45,972 nucleotides of DNA from Betaproteobacteria bacterium. Lineage in GTDB: Bacteria; Pseudomonadota; Gammaproteobacteria; Burkholderiales; Casimicrobiaceae. The notes beneath the pieces are model-generated. The model worked only from the letters and a program-made list of their open reading frames with translations, was not told the origin of the DNA and searched no databases. Within the stretch, counting starts at the first letter, position 1, and each line of letters starts with the position of its first letter. The position numbers and the translations under genes are program-made. This document shows positions 33,444-41,086 of the stretch, in pieces. The stretch covers positions 1 to 45,972 of the forward strand of contig VBCY01000420.1 of NCBI GenBank assembly GCA_005882995.1, written 5' to 3'.

Positions 33444-34724
33444 ATGTCCGCAGAGCGAGTTTTCATCACCGGCACCGGCGCCGTGTGCGGGACCGGAATG
33501 TCGCCGGAAGCGATTCTGTCGGCGGTGCTTGAAGGGCGCTCGGCCATCGCTCCCATACAGCAATGGGATACCAGCGGATGGCCGGTGACCATCGCCGCCG
33601 AGATGCCGGACTTCAACCCGCGGTCGCTGGTCGAGGATCGCAAGCTGCACAAGTTGATACGGCGCACCGATATGTTCGGCATCTATGCGGGGAGCAAAGC
33701 CATCGATGCAGCCGGCTTCACCGCCCACCGCGACGCGCTCGACAGTGCTGGCGCAGCCACGTTCTCCGATCGCAGCGGCGTCTATGTCGGCTCAGGCGGT
33801 GGCGCATACAACACTCAATACGAATACTTTCCGCTGATGAGCGAGGCGGCTGGCGACATGGTCGCCTTCGGCCGCGATCTTGCCAGCGTTGTGAATCCGA
33901 TGTGGCTGCTGCGCACGCTGCCCAACAACGTGCTTTGCCACGTCGCCATCAAGTACAACCTCAAGGGTTCCAATGCGTGCATCACCAACCACAGTTGCGG
34001 CGGCACACTGGCGGTGGTCGAAGCCGCCGAAGCATTGCGCCAGGGCGAGGCCGATCGCGCCCTCGCAGTGGGGCACGATGCACTGATCGAGCCGCAGATG
34101 GTGCTCTACTATCATCAATGCGGACTGCTCACGCAGGATACGATCCGTCCTTTCGATGCTCGGCGCAGCGGGAGCGTTTTCGGAGAGGGAGCGGGCGCGC
34201 TTGTACTGGAAACGCAGCGCGCCGCGACGGACCGCAATGCAACCGTCGTGGGCGAAGTGCTCGGCGGTGGCTGCGCGGCGGAGGCGCTGGGCCTTCTCGC
34301 CATTCGCGACGATGGCAACGGACTCGAGCGCGCCATCCGCGAGGCGCTCGTCAATTCCAAGATGGCGCCCGACGATATCGGCATGATCGTCGCGCACGGC
34401 AACGGTACGCCGCAGTCGGATGCCTCAGAGGCGGCAGCGATCCGCAGCGTCTTCGGCGATGGCGACAAGGCGCCGCCGGCAACGGCCTTCAAGTGGTCGA
34501 TCGGGCATCTCATCGCGGGGGCGGGAATCGTCGAGACGGTGCTCGCGCTTGGATGCCTGCGCCAAGGAGTCGTTCCCGGCGTGGCAACGTTGAGCAATCC
34601 GGACCCGCAGTGTGCCGGCGTGCGCGTGATGGCGGGCGAGCAGAACCCGCGCAACAACACCGCGCTCATCCTTTGTCGCGGCTTCGCCGGGACCAACGCG
34701 GCGCTCATCGTACGTTCGCTTTGA
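33444..34724 (+). CDS. Beta-ketoacyl-ACP synthase-like protein, copy 2
   Basis: A 426-residue condensing enzyme more divergent than its neighbour. The triad appears complete: Cys185 in TNHSCGGTLAV, His318 in AHGNGTP and His355 in IGHLIAGAG. Unlike FabF, the end reads RGFAGTNAALIV instead of FGFGGTN, and an insertion GSGGGAYNTQYEYFPLMSEA precedes the nucleophile. It is probably catalytic, perhaps with different chain-length preference, or it may pair with copy 1 as a heterodimer as in KS/CLF systems. It begins 18 bases after copy 1 and ends 5 bases before the next start. Confidence 0.88.
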   Translation: MSAERVFITGTGAVCGTGMSPEAILSAVLEGRSAIAPIQQWDTSGWPVTIAAEMPDFNPRSLVEDRKLHKLIRRTDMFGIYAGSKAIDAAGFTAHRDALDSAGAATFSDRSGVYVGSGGGAYNTQYEYFPLMSEAAGDMVAFGRDLASVVNPMWLLRTLPNNVLCHVAIKYNLKGSNACITNHSCGGTLAVVEAAEALRQGEADRALAVGHDALIEPQMVLYYHQCGLLTQDTIRPFDARRSGSVFGEGAGALVLETQRAATDRNATVVGEVLGGGCAAEALGLLAIRDDGNGLERAIREALVNSKMAPDDIGMIVAHGNGTPQSDASEAAAIRSVFGDGDKAPPATAFKWSIGHLIAGAGIVETVLALGCLRQGVVPGVATLSNPDPQCAGVRVMAGEQNPRNNTALILCRGFAGTNAALIVRSL

Positions 34725-34729
34725 CGTTG

Positions 34730-35989
34730 ATGGCGGATATCGCCGACACAGCGGCCAGTGAGGCGACGCGGTGCGGCATCGACACGGTCGAAGTGCGACG
34801 CATCGAACGGCTGCTCGCAGAGACCGCGTCTGAGGACTTGAACAGGATCTTCTCAGCGCAGGAGCTCTCCGACAGCGGCGAGGGGCCTGGCCGGGCAGCG
34901 AGCCTCGCGGCGCGCTTCGCCGCCAAGGAGGCGTGTGCCAAGCTCTTTCCGCGCGAGCTCGCGCTGGGTTTGATCGAGCCCATCGACTTCTCGGTGGCGC
35001 GCGATGGCTACGGCGCGCCGCAGGTCGTATGCAGTGCCAGGGCGCAGGCGCTCATCGATCAGCAACGCATTCGCGCCATTGTCGTCTCGCTCACCCACGA
35101 TCGCGTCAGCGCCTCGGCCGTGGCGCTGGCGTTGGCGGCCCGCTCTGCTGCTCCAATCGCCGGCAGGATTCTGTATTACGCGCTGCCGGTGCGCCGGGCG
35201 GTCATTCTCGAGAACCTTCGCCGGGTGTTCGGTGCGGGTGTGCCGGAGGGCGAGATCAAGCGCTTGGCGCAAGCGCATTACGCACATCTGTGGCGACTCT
35301 TCGGTGAGTTCCTGCGTTTTCGCTGGCTCTCTGCGGCGCAGCAAGCGGCGATCGTGCGCACCGAAGTCGACGCGCTCAAGCACGCACTCGGAGAGGGCAA
35401 GGGAGTCCTGATTCTGACGGGGCACTTTGGCAATTTCGAAGTCGCGACCATCGCCGGGCTCGCCCGGTTTCCTGAAATGCAGGGCCGCATTCACTTTGTG
35501 CGGCGAGCAATCAAGCCGCGCTGGCTCGATGCTCTGGTCACTCGCCGTTTCAGGCAGGCGGGGTTCGGAGTGATGTCCAAGCGCGGATCACTCGATGCGA
35601 TTCTCGAGCGTCTCGCGGCGGGAGATGTCATCGTGTTCCCCTTCGACCAGCACGCGAGCCCCCCTGACGGCATCGAGGTGGAGTTTTTTGGTCATCCGGC
35701 ATGGACCTTCAAGAGTCTCTCCATCATGGCGCTCGCCACTGGCGCGCCGGTGCTGCCGGCTGCGAGCTGGCGCGAGAGCGACGGGCATCATGTGCTGCGC
35801 TTCGAGGAGCCGTTGCCGCCCATTCACGACGAAAATGTCAACGAGGAAATCCGCCGCAACACGCGCGCCTACAACGCAGCGCTGGAGCGTCTCATCCTGC
35901 GTCATCCTGAGCAATGGTTCTGGGTGCACCGGCGATGGAAGCAAGTGGTGCGACGCAGACCGGCTGCAAAATCTACACGGTACTATTGA
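34730..35989 (+). CDS. AcpS-type phosphopantetheinyl transferase fused to LpxL/HtrB-type acyltransferase
   Basis: One 419-residue frame encodes two recognisable enzymes. Residues 14-137 match holo-ACP synthase: CGIDTVEVRRIERLL with Asp18, FSAQEL, RFAAKEACAKLF with Glu67 (49 residues after the Asp, as in AcpS) and VVSLTHDRVSASAVAL. About 145-410 match lysophospholipid/lipid A acyltransferases: LTGHFGNFE with the H-x4-E pair His232/Glu237, VFPFDQHASPPDGIEVEFFGHPA and HPEQWFWVHRRWK. The join has no stop, gap or start between the halves, and the usual N-terminal membrane helix of LpxL is replaced by the AcpS domain. It could prime the neighbouring ACP and then move its acyl chain to a lipid. ATG 34730 is chosen; TTG 34721 is a weaker option. 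Confidence 0.85.
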   Translation: MADIADTAASEATRCGIDTVEVRRIERLLAETASEDLNRIFSAQELSDSGEGPGRAASLAARFAAKEACAKLFPRELALGLIEPIDFSVARDGYGAPQVVCSARAQALIDQQRIRAIVVSLTHDRVSASAVALALAARSAAPIAGRILYYALPVRRAVILENLRRVFGAGVPEGEIKRLAQAHYAHLWRLFGEFLRFRWLSAAQQAAIVRTEVDALKHALGEGKGVLILTGHFGNFEVATIAGLARFPEMQGRIHFVRRAIKPRWLDALVTRRFRQAGFGVMSKRGSLDAILERLAAGDVIVFPFDQHASPPDGIEVEFFGHPAWTFKSLSIMALATGAPVLPAASWRESDGHHVLRFEEPLPPIHDENVNEEIRRNTRAYNAALERLILRHPEQWFWVHRRWKQVVRRRPAAKSTRYY

Positions 35990-36048
35990 GTGTTTCCTAA
36001 CTACGTGACATGGTTGCAATTCGGATGAGCTGGGCGTCACCCCTAACC

Positions 36049-36067
36049 CCTCTCCCGGCGGGAGAGG
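36049..36067. repeat. CCTCTCCC-type intergenic hairpin
   Basis: CCTCTCCCGGCGGGAGAGG at 36049-36067 is a perfect 8-bp-stem hairpin with a GGC loop, followed by the smaller palindrome GCGCGATAGCGC at 36071-36082 and GGTGAGGG. This CCCTAACCCCTCTCCC-style element recurs between genes in many proteobacterial genomes. It may end the fatty-acid operon transcript. The rest of the 155-base gap holds no visible gene. Confidence 0.6.
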
Positions 36068-36144
36068 AGTGCGCGATAGCGCGGGTGAGGGTCAAACGTC
36101 ACTCATAGGCTGATCACCACGTAACAACGGGAAGGAGCGACGCC

Positions 36145-37053
36145 ATGCGATGGGAAGACATGCGGCGCAGCGAAAATGTCGAAGAACGTTCCGGCGGCAT
36201 GCCGTTCGGAATTGGCGGCGGAATGGGTCTCGGTGGAGGTGCCATCCTCGTCGTCGTGGTGTTGAGCCTGTTGCTCGGCAAGAATCCGCTGGAAATGCTC
36301 GCGCTCTTAAGCGGAGGTGAGGGACCTTCGGTGCAGACGCAGTCGGTCCCTGCGGGGACTCCAGCGCCCGGCGCACGGCCCGCAGATCCGCAGCGCGAAT
36401 TCGTCGCCCGCGTGCTCGGAGACACGGAGGACGTGTGGGGCGATATTTTCACTCGGATGGGGAAACGGTATGAGCCGCCCAAGCTCGCCTTGTTCCACGG
36501 TCAGGTCGCGTCGGCGTGCGGGATGGCAAGCGCCGCGATGGGCCCGTTCTACTGTCCAGGAGATCGTCACGTCTATCTCGACATGAGTTTTTTTCAAGAG
36601 CTCTCGCAGCGCTTCGGAGCGCGGGGCGACTTTGCCCGCGCCTATGTGATCGCGCATGAGGTCGGACACCACGTCCAGAATCAGCTTGGACTCATGGACC
36701 AGGTCCAGGCGAAGATGGCCGGAGCCTCAGAGCGCGCGCGCAACGAACTCTCGGTGCGACAGGAACTGCAGGCGGATTGCCTCGCTGGCGTGTGGGGCAA
36801 CTCCGCGGAGCGGCGAGGCCTGATCGATGGTCACGACGTCGAGTCGGGGATCGCCGCAGCGATGGCCGTCGGCGACGACAGATTGCAACAGCGTGCGCGC
36901 GGCTATATTGTTCCAGAGGAATTCACCCACGGCTCGTCCGAGCAACGCGCCAACTGGTTCAAGATCGGGCTCAATTCCGGCGACGTACGCAAATGCAACA
37001 GCTTTGCGTCGCGGGAGATGCGCGCGCAATCGGGCGGCGGCCGTACACAGTGA
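36145..37053 (+). CDS. ypfJ: YpfJ-family neutral zinc metallopeptidase-like protein
   Basis: A 302-residue membrane-anchored protein. One hydrophobic helix (GAILVVVVLSLLLG) near residue 35 follows a Gly/Met-rich start (MRWEDMRRSENVEERSGG, a hallmark of the family). The catalytic zinc site is HEVGHH, with His171, Glu172 and His175, in YVIAHEVGHHVQNQLG. The domain FYCPGDRHVYLDMSFFQEL and LQADCLAGVW are also typical, with a probable third ligand in the ELQADC segment. Substrates of the family are unknown. ATG 36145 has GGAAGGAG upstream. It sits between the fatty-acid cluster and lpxO without overlap to either, so a functional link is not implied. Confidence 0.93.
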   Translation: MRWEDMRRSENVEERSGGMPFGIGGGMGLGGGAILVVVVLSLLLGKNPLEMLALLSGGEGPSVQTQSVPAGTPAPGARPADPQREFVARVLGDTEDVWGDIFTRMGKRYEPPKLALFHGQVASACGMASAAMGPFYCPGDRHVYLDMSFFQELSQRFGARGDFARAYVIAHEVGHHVQNQLGLMDQVQAKMAGASERARNELSVRQELQADCLAGVWGNSAERRGLIDGHDVESGIAAAMAVGDDRLQQRARGYIVPEEFTHGSSEQRANWFKIGLNSGDVRKCNSFASREMRAQSGGGRTQ

Positions 37054-37064
37054 CTTCGCCGGAG

Positions 37065-37070
37065 TATAAT
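37065..37070 (+). promoter_or_regulatory. Consensus -10 box before lpxO
   Basis: A perfect TATAAT lies 25 bases upstream of ATG 37095 in the short gap after ypfJ. No good -35 hexamer is found 16-18 bases further up, where ypfJ ends. The position would give a leader of under 20 bases. It suggests that the hydroxylase gene has its own promoter. Confidence 0.5.
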
Positions 37071-37094
37071 TTGCGCCCTCACAGGACGCGATAA

Positions 37095-38027
37095 ATGTTA
37101 GAGAGCCTGCCCAACCTTCTGGCGCCGAAGTATTTCGTGGTGTACGCGTTCATTGCGTTGGCTGTTTTCGTCCACTACCGCGGCCGCGTCCGTCATCGCT
37201 TCTACCGTCAGCTTACCGATCACTCGACGTTCATGGCACCGTACAACCTGCTGATGTACATGTTCTCGGCGGTTCCGAACAAGCCCTTCATCGAGATCGA
37301 CAAGTTTCCAGAGCTCAAGAAGTTGAGCGACAATTGGCAGACGTTGCGTCAGGAGGCGCTGCAACTCTTCGACGAGGGTTACATCCGAGGCGCGGCGAAG
37401 TACAACGATCTCGGCTTCAATTCCTTCTATCGTCGCGGCTGGAAGCGCTTTTACGTCAAGTGGTACGACGATCCTTTGCCCTCGGCCAAAGCGCTTTGCC
37501 CGAAGACGGTGGAACTGGTGCAATCGATTCCGTCGGTGAATGCCGCCATGTTTGCGCTGTTGCCGCCCGGGGGCAATCTCGGAAGGCATCGAGATCCCTT
37601 CGCTGGTTCATTGCGTTATCACCTGGGACTGTCGACTCCTAATTCGGAGGAATGTCGCATTTTTGTGGACGGGCAGCCGTATCACTGGCGCGATGGCGAA
37701 GCAGTGATCTTCGACGAGACATTCATCCACTGGGCGGAGAACAAGACCAAGCAGATGCGCGTGATCCTGTTCTGCGACGTGGAGCGGCCGCTGACCAGCC
37801 GGATCATGGCCAAGATCAATCACTGGTACAAGAACACGGTGATCCGCGCGAGCCAGACAGACAACATGGAAGGTGACCGCGTCGGCGTCTTGAATCACAT
37901 CTTCAGCGTCGCCTACTACCTTCGCGTTCCGGGCAGGGCGCTCAAGCAAAAGAGCCGGCGTGCCTACTACGCGACAAAGTGGCTGTTGGTCCTTGCGCTG
38001 GCTTACCTGATTATTGTGTACGCTTGA
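37095..38027 (+). CDS. lpxO: LpxO-like lipid A hydroxylase (Asp/Asn beta-hydroxylase family)
   Basis: A 310-residue Fe(II)/2-oxoglutarate-dependent dioxygenase with a membrane helix at each end (about 12-27 and 293-309). The order HYRGRVRHRFYRQLTDHSTF then YMFSAVPNKPFIEIDKFPEL is characteristic of LpxO. Iron ligands are His165 and Asp167 in GRHRDPF and His212 in FIHWAENKT, and MRVILFCDVERP supplies the region of the 2-oxoglutarate-binding Arg. LpxO adds a 2-hydroxyl group to a secondary acyl chain of lipid A at the inner membrane. Its closeness to an acyltransferase and an AcpXL-like system supports a shared role in acyl-chain tailoring of an envelope lipid. Confidence 0.88.
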   Translation: MLESLPNLLAPKYFVVYAFIALAVFVHYRGRVRHRFYRQLTDHSTFMAPYNLLMYMFSAVPNKPFIEIDKFPELKKLSDNWQTLRQEALQLFDEGYIRGAAKYNDLGFNSFYRRGWKRFYVKWYDDPLPSAKALCPKTVELVQSIPSVNAAMFALLPPGGNLGRHRDPFAGSLRYHLGLSTPNSEECRIFVDGQPYHWRDGEAVIFDETFIHWAENKTKQMRVILFCDVERPLTSRIMAKINHWYKNTVIRASQTDNMEGDRVGVLNHIFSVAYYLRVPGRALKQKSRRAYYATKWLLVLALAYLIIVYA

Positions 38028-38087
38028 TCGAGTCAGGCTACATCACCGATCGTAACGCGGCGCTGCCGTAGCGAAGGAGGAAGCAAC

Positions 38088-39068
38088 GTGCAATTCGCCG
38101 CGATGCTTCGCGTGGTGCTTGCGATACTCACGACGTTGGGTGCGGCAGCGCCGGTCTCAAGCCAGGAGGCGTATCCCTCGAGGCCGATCGCCGTCGTAGT
38201 GCCGTTCCCTCCCGGCGGCGTAGCCGACATCGTAGCGCGCCCCGTGGCCGAAGCGCTAAGCCGCGTCCTGGGTGTACCGGTTATCGTCGAGAACAAGCCA
38301 GGCGCCGGCGGCGGCATCGGCATGAGCTATGTCGCCAAGGCCAAGCCCGATGGATATACGCTGCTGCTTGCGCTTTCTTCGATCTCGATCCTGCCGGAAG
38401 CCGACAAAGTCACCGGACGTTCGCCCATGTACCAGCTTGGCGAATTTGTGCCGATCGCTCGCCTGACCGCGGATCCGACCGTGCTCGCGGTGCGCAGCGA
38501 CAGTCCGTGGAACAGCCTCGCCGATTTTGTCGCCGACGCCAGGAAGCGCCCGGGCGCGATCAGCTACGGTTCCTCGGGCAACTACGGCACCATGCACATG
38601 CCCATGGAAATGTTCGCAGCGAGTGCGGGCATCAAGTTGCTGCATGTCCCGTACACGGGCGGCGGTCCGGCCGTCGTCGGGCTGCTCGGCGGCAACGTCG
38701 ACGCGCTTTCAACCGGGCCTTCGACGGTGATCCAGCACGTCAAGGCCGGCAAGGTGCGACTGCTCGCATCATGGGGCGACAAGCGTCTTGCGTCCATTCC
38801 CGAAGTCCCGACCCTGCTCGAGTCGGGCTACGACGCGGTATTTTTCCAATGGTCCGGGCTTTTCGCGCCGGTCGGTACGCCCGAAGCCGCGCTAGCAAGG
38901 CTGCGCGAGGCAGCGCGTGCCGCCGCAGCCGATCCCAAGTTCGTCGCGGCGATGGCGACCGTCGAGACGCCGGTTCAGTATATGGACGCGCCGGACCTTC
39001 AGCGCTTCTGGGACGTCGATGCGAAAAAGCTGGGTGAAGCTGTGAGAAGAGTCGGCAAGCTGGAGTAG
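38088..39068 (+). CDS. Bug/TctC-family tripartite transporter solute-binding protein
   Basis: A 326-residue periplasmic binding protein of the Bug family, greatly expanded in Burkholderiales. The signal peptide (AMLRVVLAILTTLGAAAPVSSQ) is followed by YPSRPIAVVVPFPPGGVADIVAR, VIVENKPGAGGGIG and HVPYTGGGPAVVGLLGG, the standard signatures. It binds a small carboxylate or related compound. No TctA or TctB membrane subunit is nearby, which is usual for orphan Bug proteins. GTG 38088 is chosen because AAGGAGG lies seven bases upstream; ATG 38103 would also leave a signal peptide. Confidence 0.93.
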   Translation: MQFAAMLRVVLAILTTLGAAAPVSSQEAYPSRPIAVVVPFPPGGVADIVARPVAEALSRVLGVPVIVENKPGAGGGIGMSYVAKAKPDGYTLLLALSSISILPEADKVTGRSPMYQLGEFVPIARLTADPTVLAVRSDSPWNSLADFVADARKRPGAISYGSSGNYGTMHMPMEMFAASAGIKLLHVPYTGGGPAVVGLLGGNVDALSTGPSTVIQHVKAGKVRLLASWGDKRLASIPEVPTLLESGYDAVFFQWSGLFAPVGTPEAALARLREAARAAAADPKFVAAMATVETPVQYMDAPDLQRFWDVDAKKLGEAVRRVGKLE

Positions 39069-39084
39069 CTCAGCCAGCCCGAGC

Positions 39085-39369
39085 TCACCTTCTCGTGTCG
39101 TCGATGATCCAGACGATGAAGCCCACTGCGACCGCGGCCCAGAGGATCGCCATCATTCGCGACTCGGTGTAGTACTCCCACATCAGCGCATTGACTGTAC
39201 AGAGGACGACCACCGCCACCTTGAGCAGGCGGTTCCCCATCGCGTCGTAACTGCCGGACTTTCTCGTCCTGGCTGTTCCTGGAGTGTCGAGCCGGCGCAC
39301 CACCGATACGGGACCGGTAATGGAGTCACCTGGTACGCGGGCGCCGGAGATGCGTTTGCGAAATTTCAT
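39085..39369 (-). CDS. Small membrane protein of unknown function
   Basis: A 94-residue protein with a basic N-terminal half (MKFRKRISGARVPGDSITGP) and two hydrophobic segments at the C-terminal end (VAVVVLCTVNALMW; MAILWAAVAVGFIVWII) separated by EYYTESR. ATG 39369 is the start that gives a compact protein; the longer open frame upstream is unlikely. I do not recognise a family. It lies 43 bases downstream of the lipase gene on the same strand and may be its operon partner. Confidence 0.55.
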   Translation of the reverse strand: MKFRKRISGARVPGDSITGPVSVVRRLDTPGTARTRKSGSYDAMGNRLLKVAVVVLCTVNALMWEYYTESRMMAILWAAVAVGFIVWIIDDTRR

Positions 39370-39412
39370 CGAGGCGTAGTGTAGCGCATCCACGGGCCGG
39401 ATTCCGCCGGCA

Positions 39413-40258
39413 TCAGTTTTCGCGCTCTCCCAGGATCGCCGATACATAGTTGATCGGAGCGTGGTCGGCGCCATCGCGAACCGGGACGTTACCGAGGTGG
39501 AGCGCGAACCTGAGCAGGTAGTCCGAGCGAGCACGGCTTTGATCTTCGCCAATCGCGTCTTGCGTGGGATTCACCAGCTCGACGCCGTTGCGGTCGATAT
39601 AGCGTGGATTGCCAACGTGCGCATAGCCGAGCATCTTCGGCAGGCGTGTGATCAGGTCGCAACAGTTCACAAATCGGTGTACTTCGGTCGTTGTCAGCAG
39701 AGAGACAAATTCCGCGTCGCCCACGCGTGACGATCCCAGCGTCACCAGCGTGCTTGGCTTGAGTACGGTTGCGCAAAGCGTAGCCAAGCCGGCGCCGAGG
39801 CTGTGTCCGGTCACCAGCAATGGACGGCGTCCGATGCGCTGATGCCATTCGGAAAGCGGCCCGCGCAATTCTCCAAATTGTCTTACGAAGCCCTCATGCG
39901 CCTTGCCCCCTTCGGTCCATGGCGTGGGAAACAATTCGAGATCCAGCTCGATGTCCTTGAACTCGATCGGGCGGGTGCCGCGGAAAGCAAGGAGCGCTTC
40001 GTTGCCGTTGGTCTGCACAGCCCCGAAGGCGTGTCCTTTTTCGTTGGCACCTGAGAAGTACTCGACGCGGTCGAAGCCGACAATCTGCAATGCCGATTGG
40101 ATGGTCTGACGATCCGCTTCACCTTCCTCGAAACGAAAGTAGCAGAGCCGAGCCGCTTCCGCGGCAATCATCACGCGGTCGTACGTTTTCGATGCGTTAA
40201 ACAGGGGCGGAAGCAACTCCGGAAACAAAAGATCTTTCAACGAAGCGTCGTATTGCAT
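39413..40258 (-). CDS. Class 3 lipase (Lipase_3 family)
   Basis: A 281-residue alpha/beta hydrolase of the fungal-lipase-like class. The nucleophile elbow is VTGHSLGAGLATLCA, preceded by LLAFRGT (oxyanion region) and followed by VNCCDLITRLP (likely acid Asp) and DHAPINYV (likely base His). No signal peptide is visible, so it may be cytoplasmic or use another route. ATG 40258 (MQYDASLKDLLFPELLPP) has GGGAGAG upstream; the frame is open further but without a site. Such enzymes hydrolyse acylglycerols or other lipids. Confidence 0.87.
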   Translation of the reverse strand: MQYDASLKDLLFPELLPPLFNASKTYDRVMIAAEAARLCYFRFEEGEADRQTIQSALQIVGFDRVEYFSGANEKGHAFGAVQTNGNEALLAFRGTRPIEFKDIELDLELFPTPWTEGGKAHEGFVRQFGELRGPLSEWHQRIGRRPLLVTGHSLGAGLATLCATVLKPSTLVTLGSSRVGDAEFVSLLTTTEVHRFVNCCDLITRLPKMLGYAHVGNPRYIDRNGVELVNPTQDAIGEDQSRARSDYLLRFALHLGNVPVRDGADHAPINYVSAILGEREN

Positions 40259-40580
40259 CGCTGCTCTCCCTGAGTTTGCCCACTTGCGAAAGCCGCGTTT
40301 CCGCTGCCCTCGATCGAAGTGCACGATGATACTACCCCTCCCGGGCGCGGCCCTTACTCACCCAAACGGGTGACCGCAATGGGTGCCTCGCGCTCACCCT
40401 CTGCTCGCTCGCGTACCAATAATGATGAGCGAAACGGGCGACGATTTGCCTCTTCGATTTGTTTAACGTTGCTCCATGGATCGATTGCAGCCTTCGACCC
40501 GAGGACACAGGACCGGCGGCCCACGGCAAAAACAACGCCGGTCTGCGAAAAAGCAACCTGCCGAGAAGAGGGGAGAGCCC
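40259..40580. promoter_or_regulatory. Divergent intergenic region with a short palindrome
   Basis: This 322-base gap separates the lipase from the divergently transcribed small membrane genes. TCACCCAAACGGGTGA at 40358-40373 is a perfect 6-bp inverted repeat with a 4-base centre, the size of an operator half-site pair. The stretch from about 40420 to 40475 is AT-richer than its surroundings and could hold the rightward promoter. I find no gene in the gap. Confidence 0.3.
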
Positions 40581-40838
40581 ATGAACAGACGTGCATACCT
40601 GCTGAGACTCATTGCATTTCTGGTTTCCACCGTCATCAGCGCAAGTGTCTTTGGCGGTTTCGCGGCGTGGGCCGTTTCGTCGCTTGATCCTGCGACCCAG
40701 GAAGTCATCGGACTCTTCAGCTCGCCATGGCCGACTGCATCCCGGCATTGGAAGCTGGCTCCGGCGGAATCCGCGACAGGTCTGAACGGCGGCGGCGATT
40801 CCGGGGCGTCGACGTCGCCGTCTGCAAGCCGGCCGTGA
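40581..40838 (+). CDS. Small single-helix membrane protein
   Basis: An 85-residue protein with a basic start (MNRRAYLLR), one hydrophobic segment (LIAFLVSTVISASVFGGFAAW) and a Ser/Gly/Pro-rich tail without further structure. ATG 40581 is preceded by GGGGAGAG. The helix could be an uncleaved anchor with the tail outside. I do not recognise a family. Its neighbours are another tiny membrane protein and a hydrolase on the same strand. Confidence 0.6.
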   Translation: MNRRAYLLRLIAFLVSTVISASVFGGFAAWAVSSLDPATQEVIGLFSSPWPTASRHWKLAPAESATGLNGGGDSGASTSPSASRP

Positions 40839-40867
40839 TTCGGCGGCTCTAAACAGGAGAGCAGATC

Positions 40868-41002
40868 ATGTGCATCCAACGAGCCACTCTGACAGCAGCG
40901 GTCGCCTTGTCGTCCGCCGCCTCACCCATGGCGACCGTGCTCGCCTCGCTATTGTTCGCGCTCCTCGTTGCATGGGCCAGGGCCGGCGCCATCGCATCAT
41001 GA
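40868..41002 (+). CDS. Tiny membrane protein (44 residues)
   Basis: A short frame, MCIQRATLTAAVALSSAASP then MATVLASLLFALLVAWARAG, with an AGGAGAG ribosome site ahead of ATG 40868. It is mostly hydrophobic, with one clear membrane helix. It starts 29 bases after the preceding small membrane gene and ends 84 bases before the hydrolase gene. The good ribosome site and the run of small membrane proteins favour a real gene, but there is no homology that I can recall. Confidence 0.45.
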   Translation: MCIQRATLTAAVALSSAASPMATVLASLLFALLVAWARAGAIAS

Positions 41003-41086
41003 GGTTGCGCACCCACAGTCGATGCTGCAAAGTATGTTCGGCGCGCCATTATCGAGCGGCCGCCGACGGAAGTGCAGGGGGGCGCA

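Noticed and set aside
33563-34729. N-terminal extension of the AcpS-acyltransferase frame to 808 residues
   Set aside because: The extra part is an out-of-frame shadow of the second ketosynthase; AcpS motifs begin directly after ATG 34730.
29061-35989. Aryl-polyene cluster
   Set aside because: No AMP ligase, ammonia lyase, MMPL exporter or LolA-like carrier is seen, and the ACP resembles AcpXL; related lipid chemistry remains possible.
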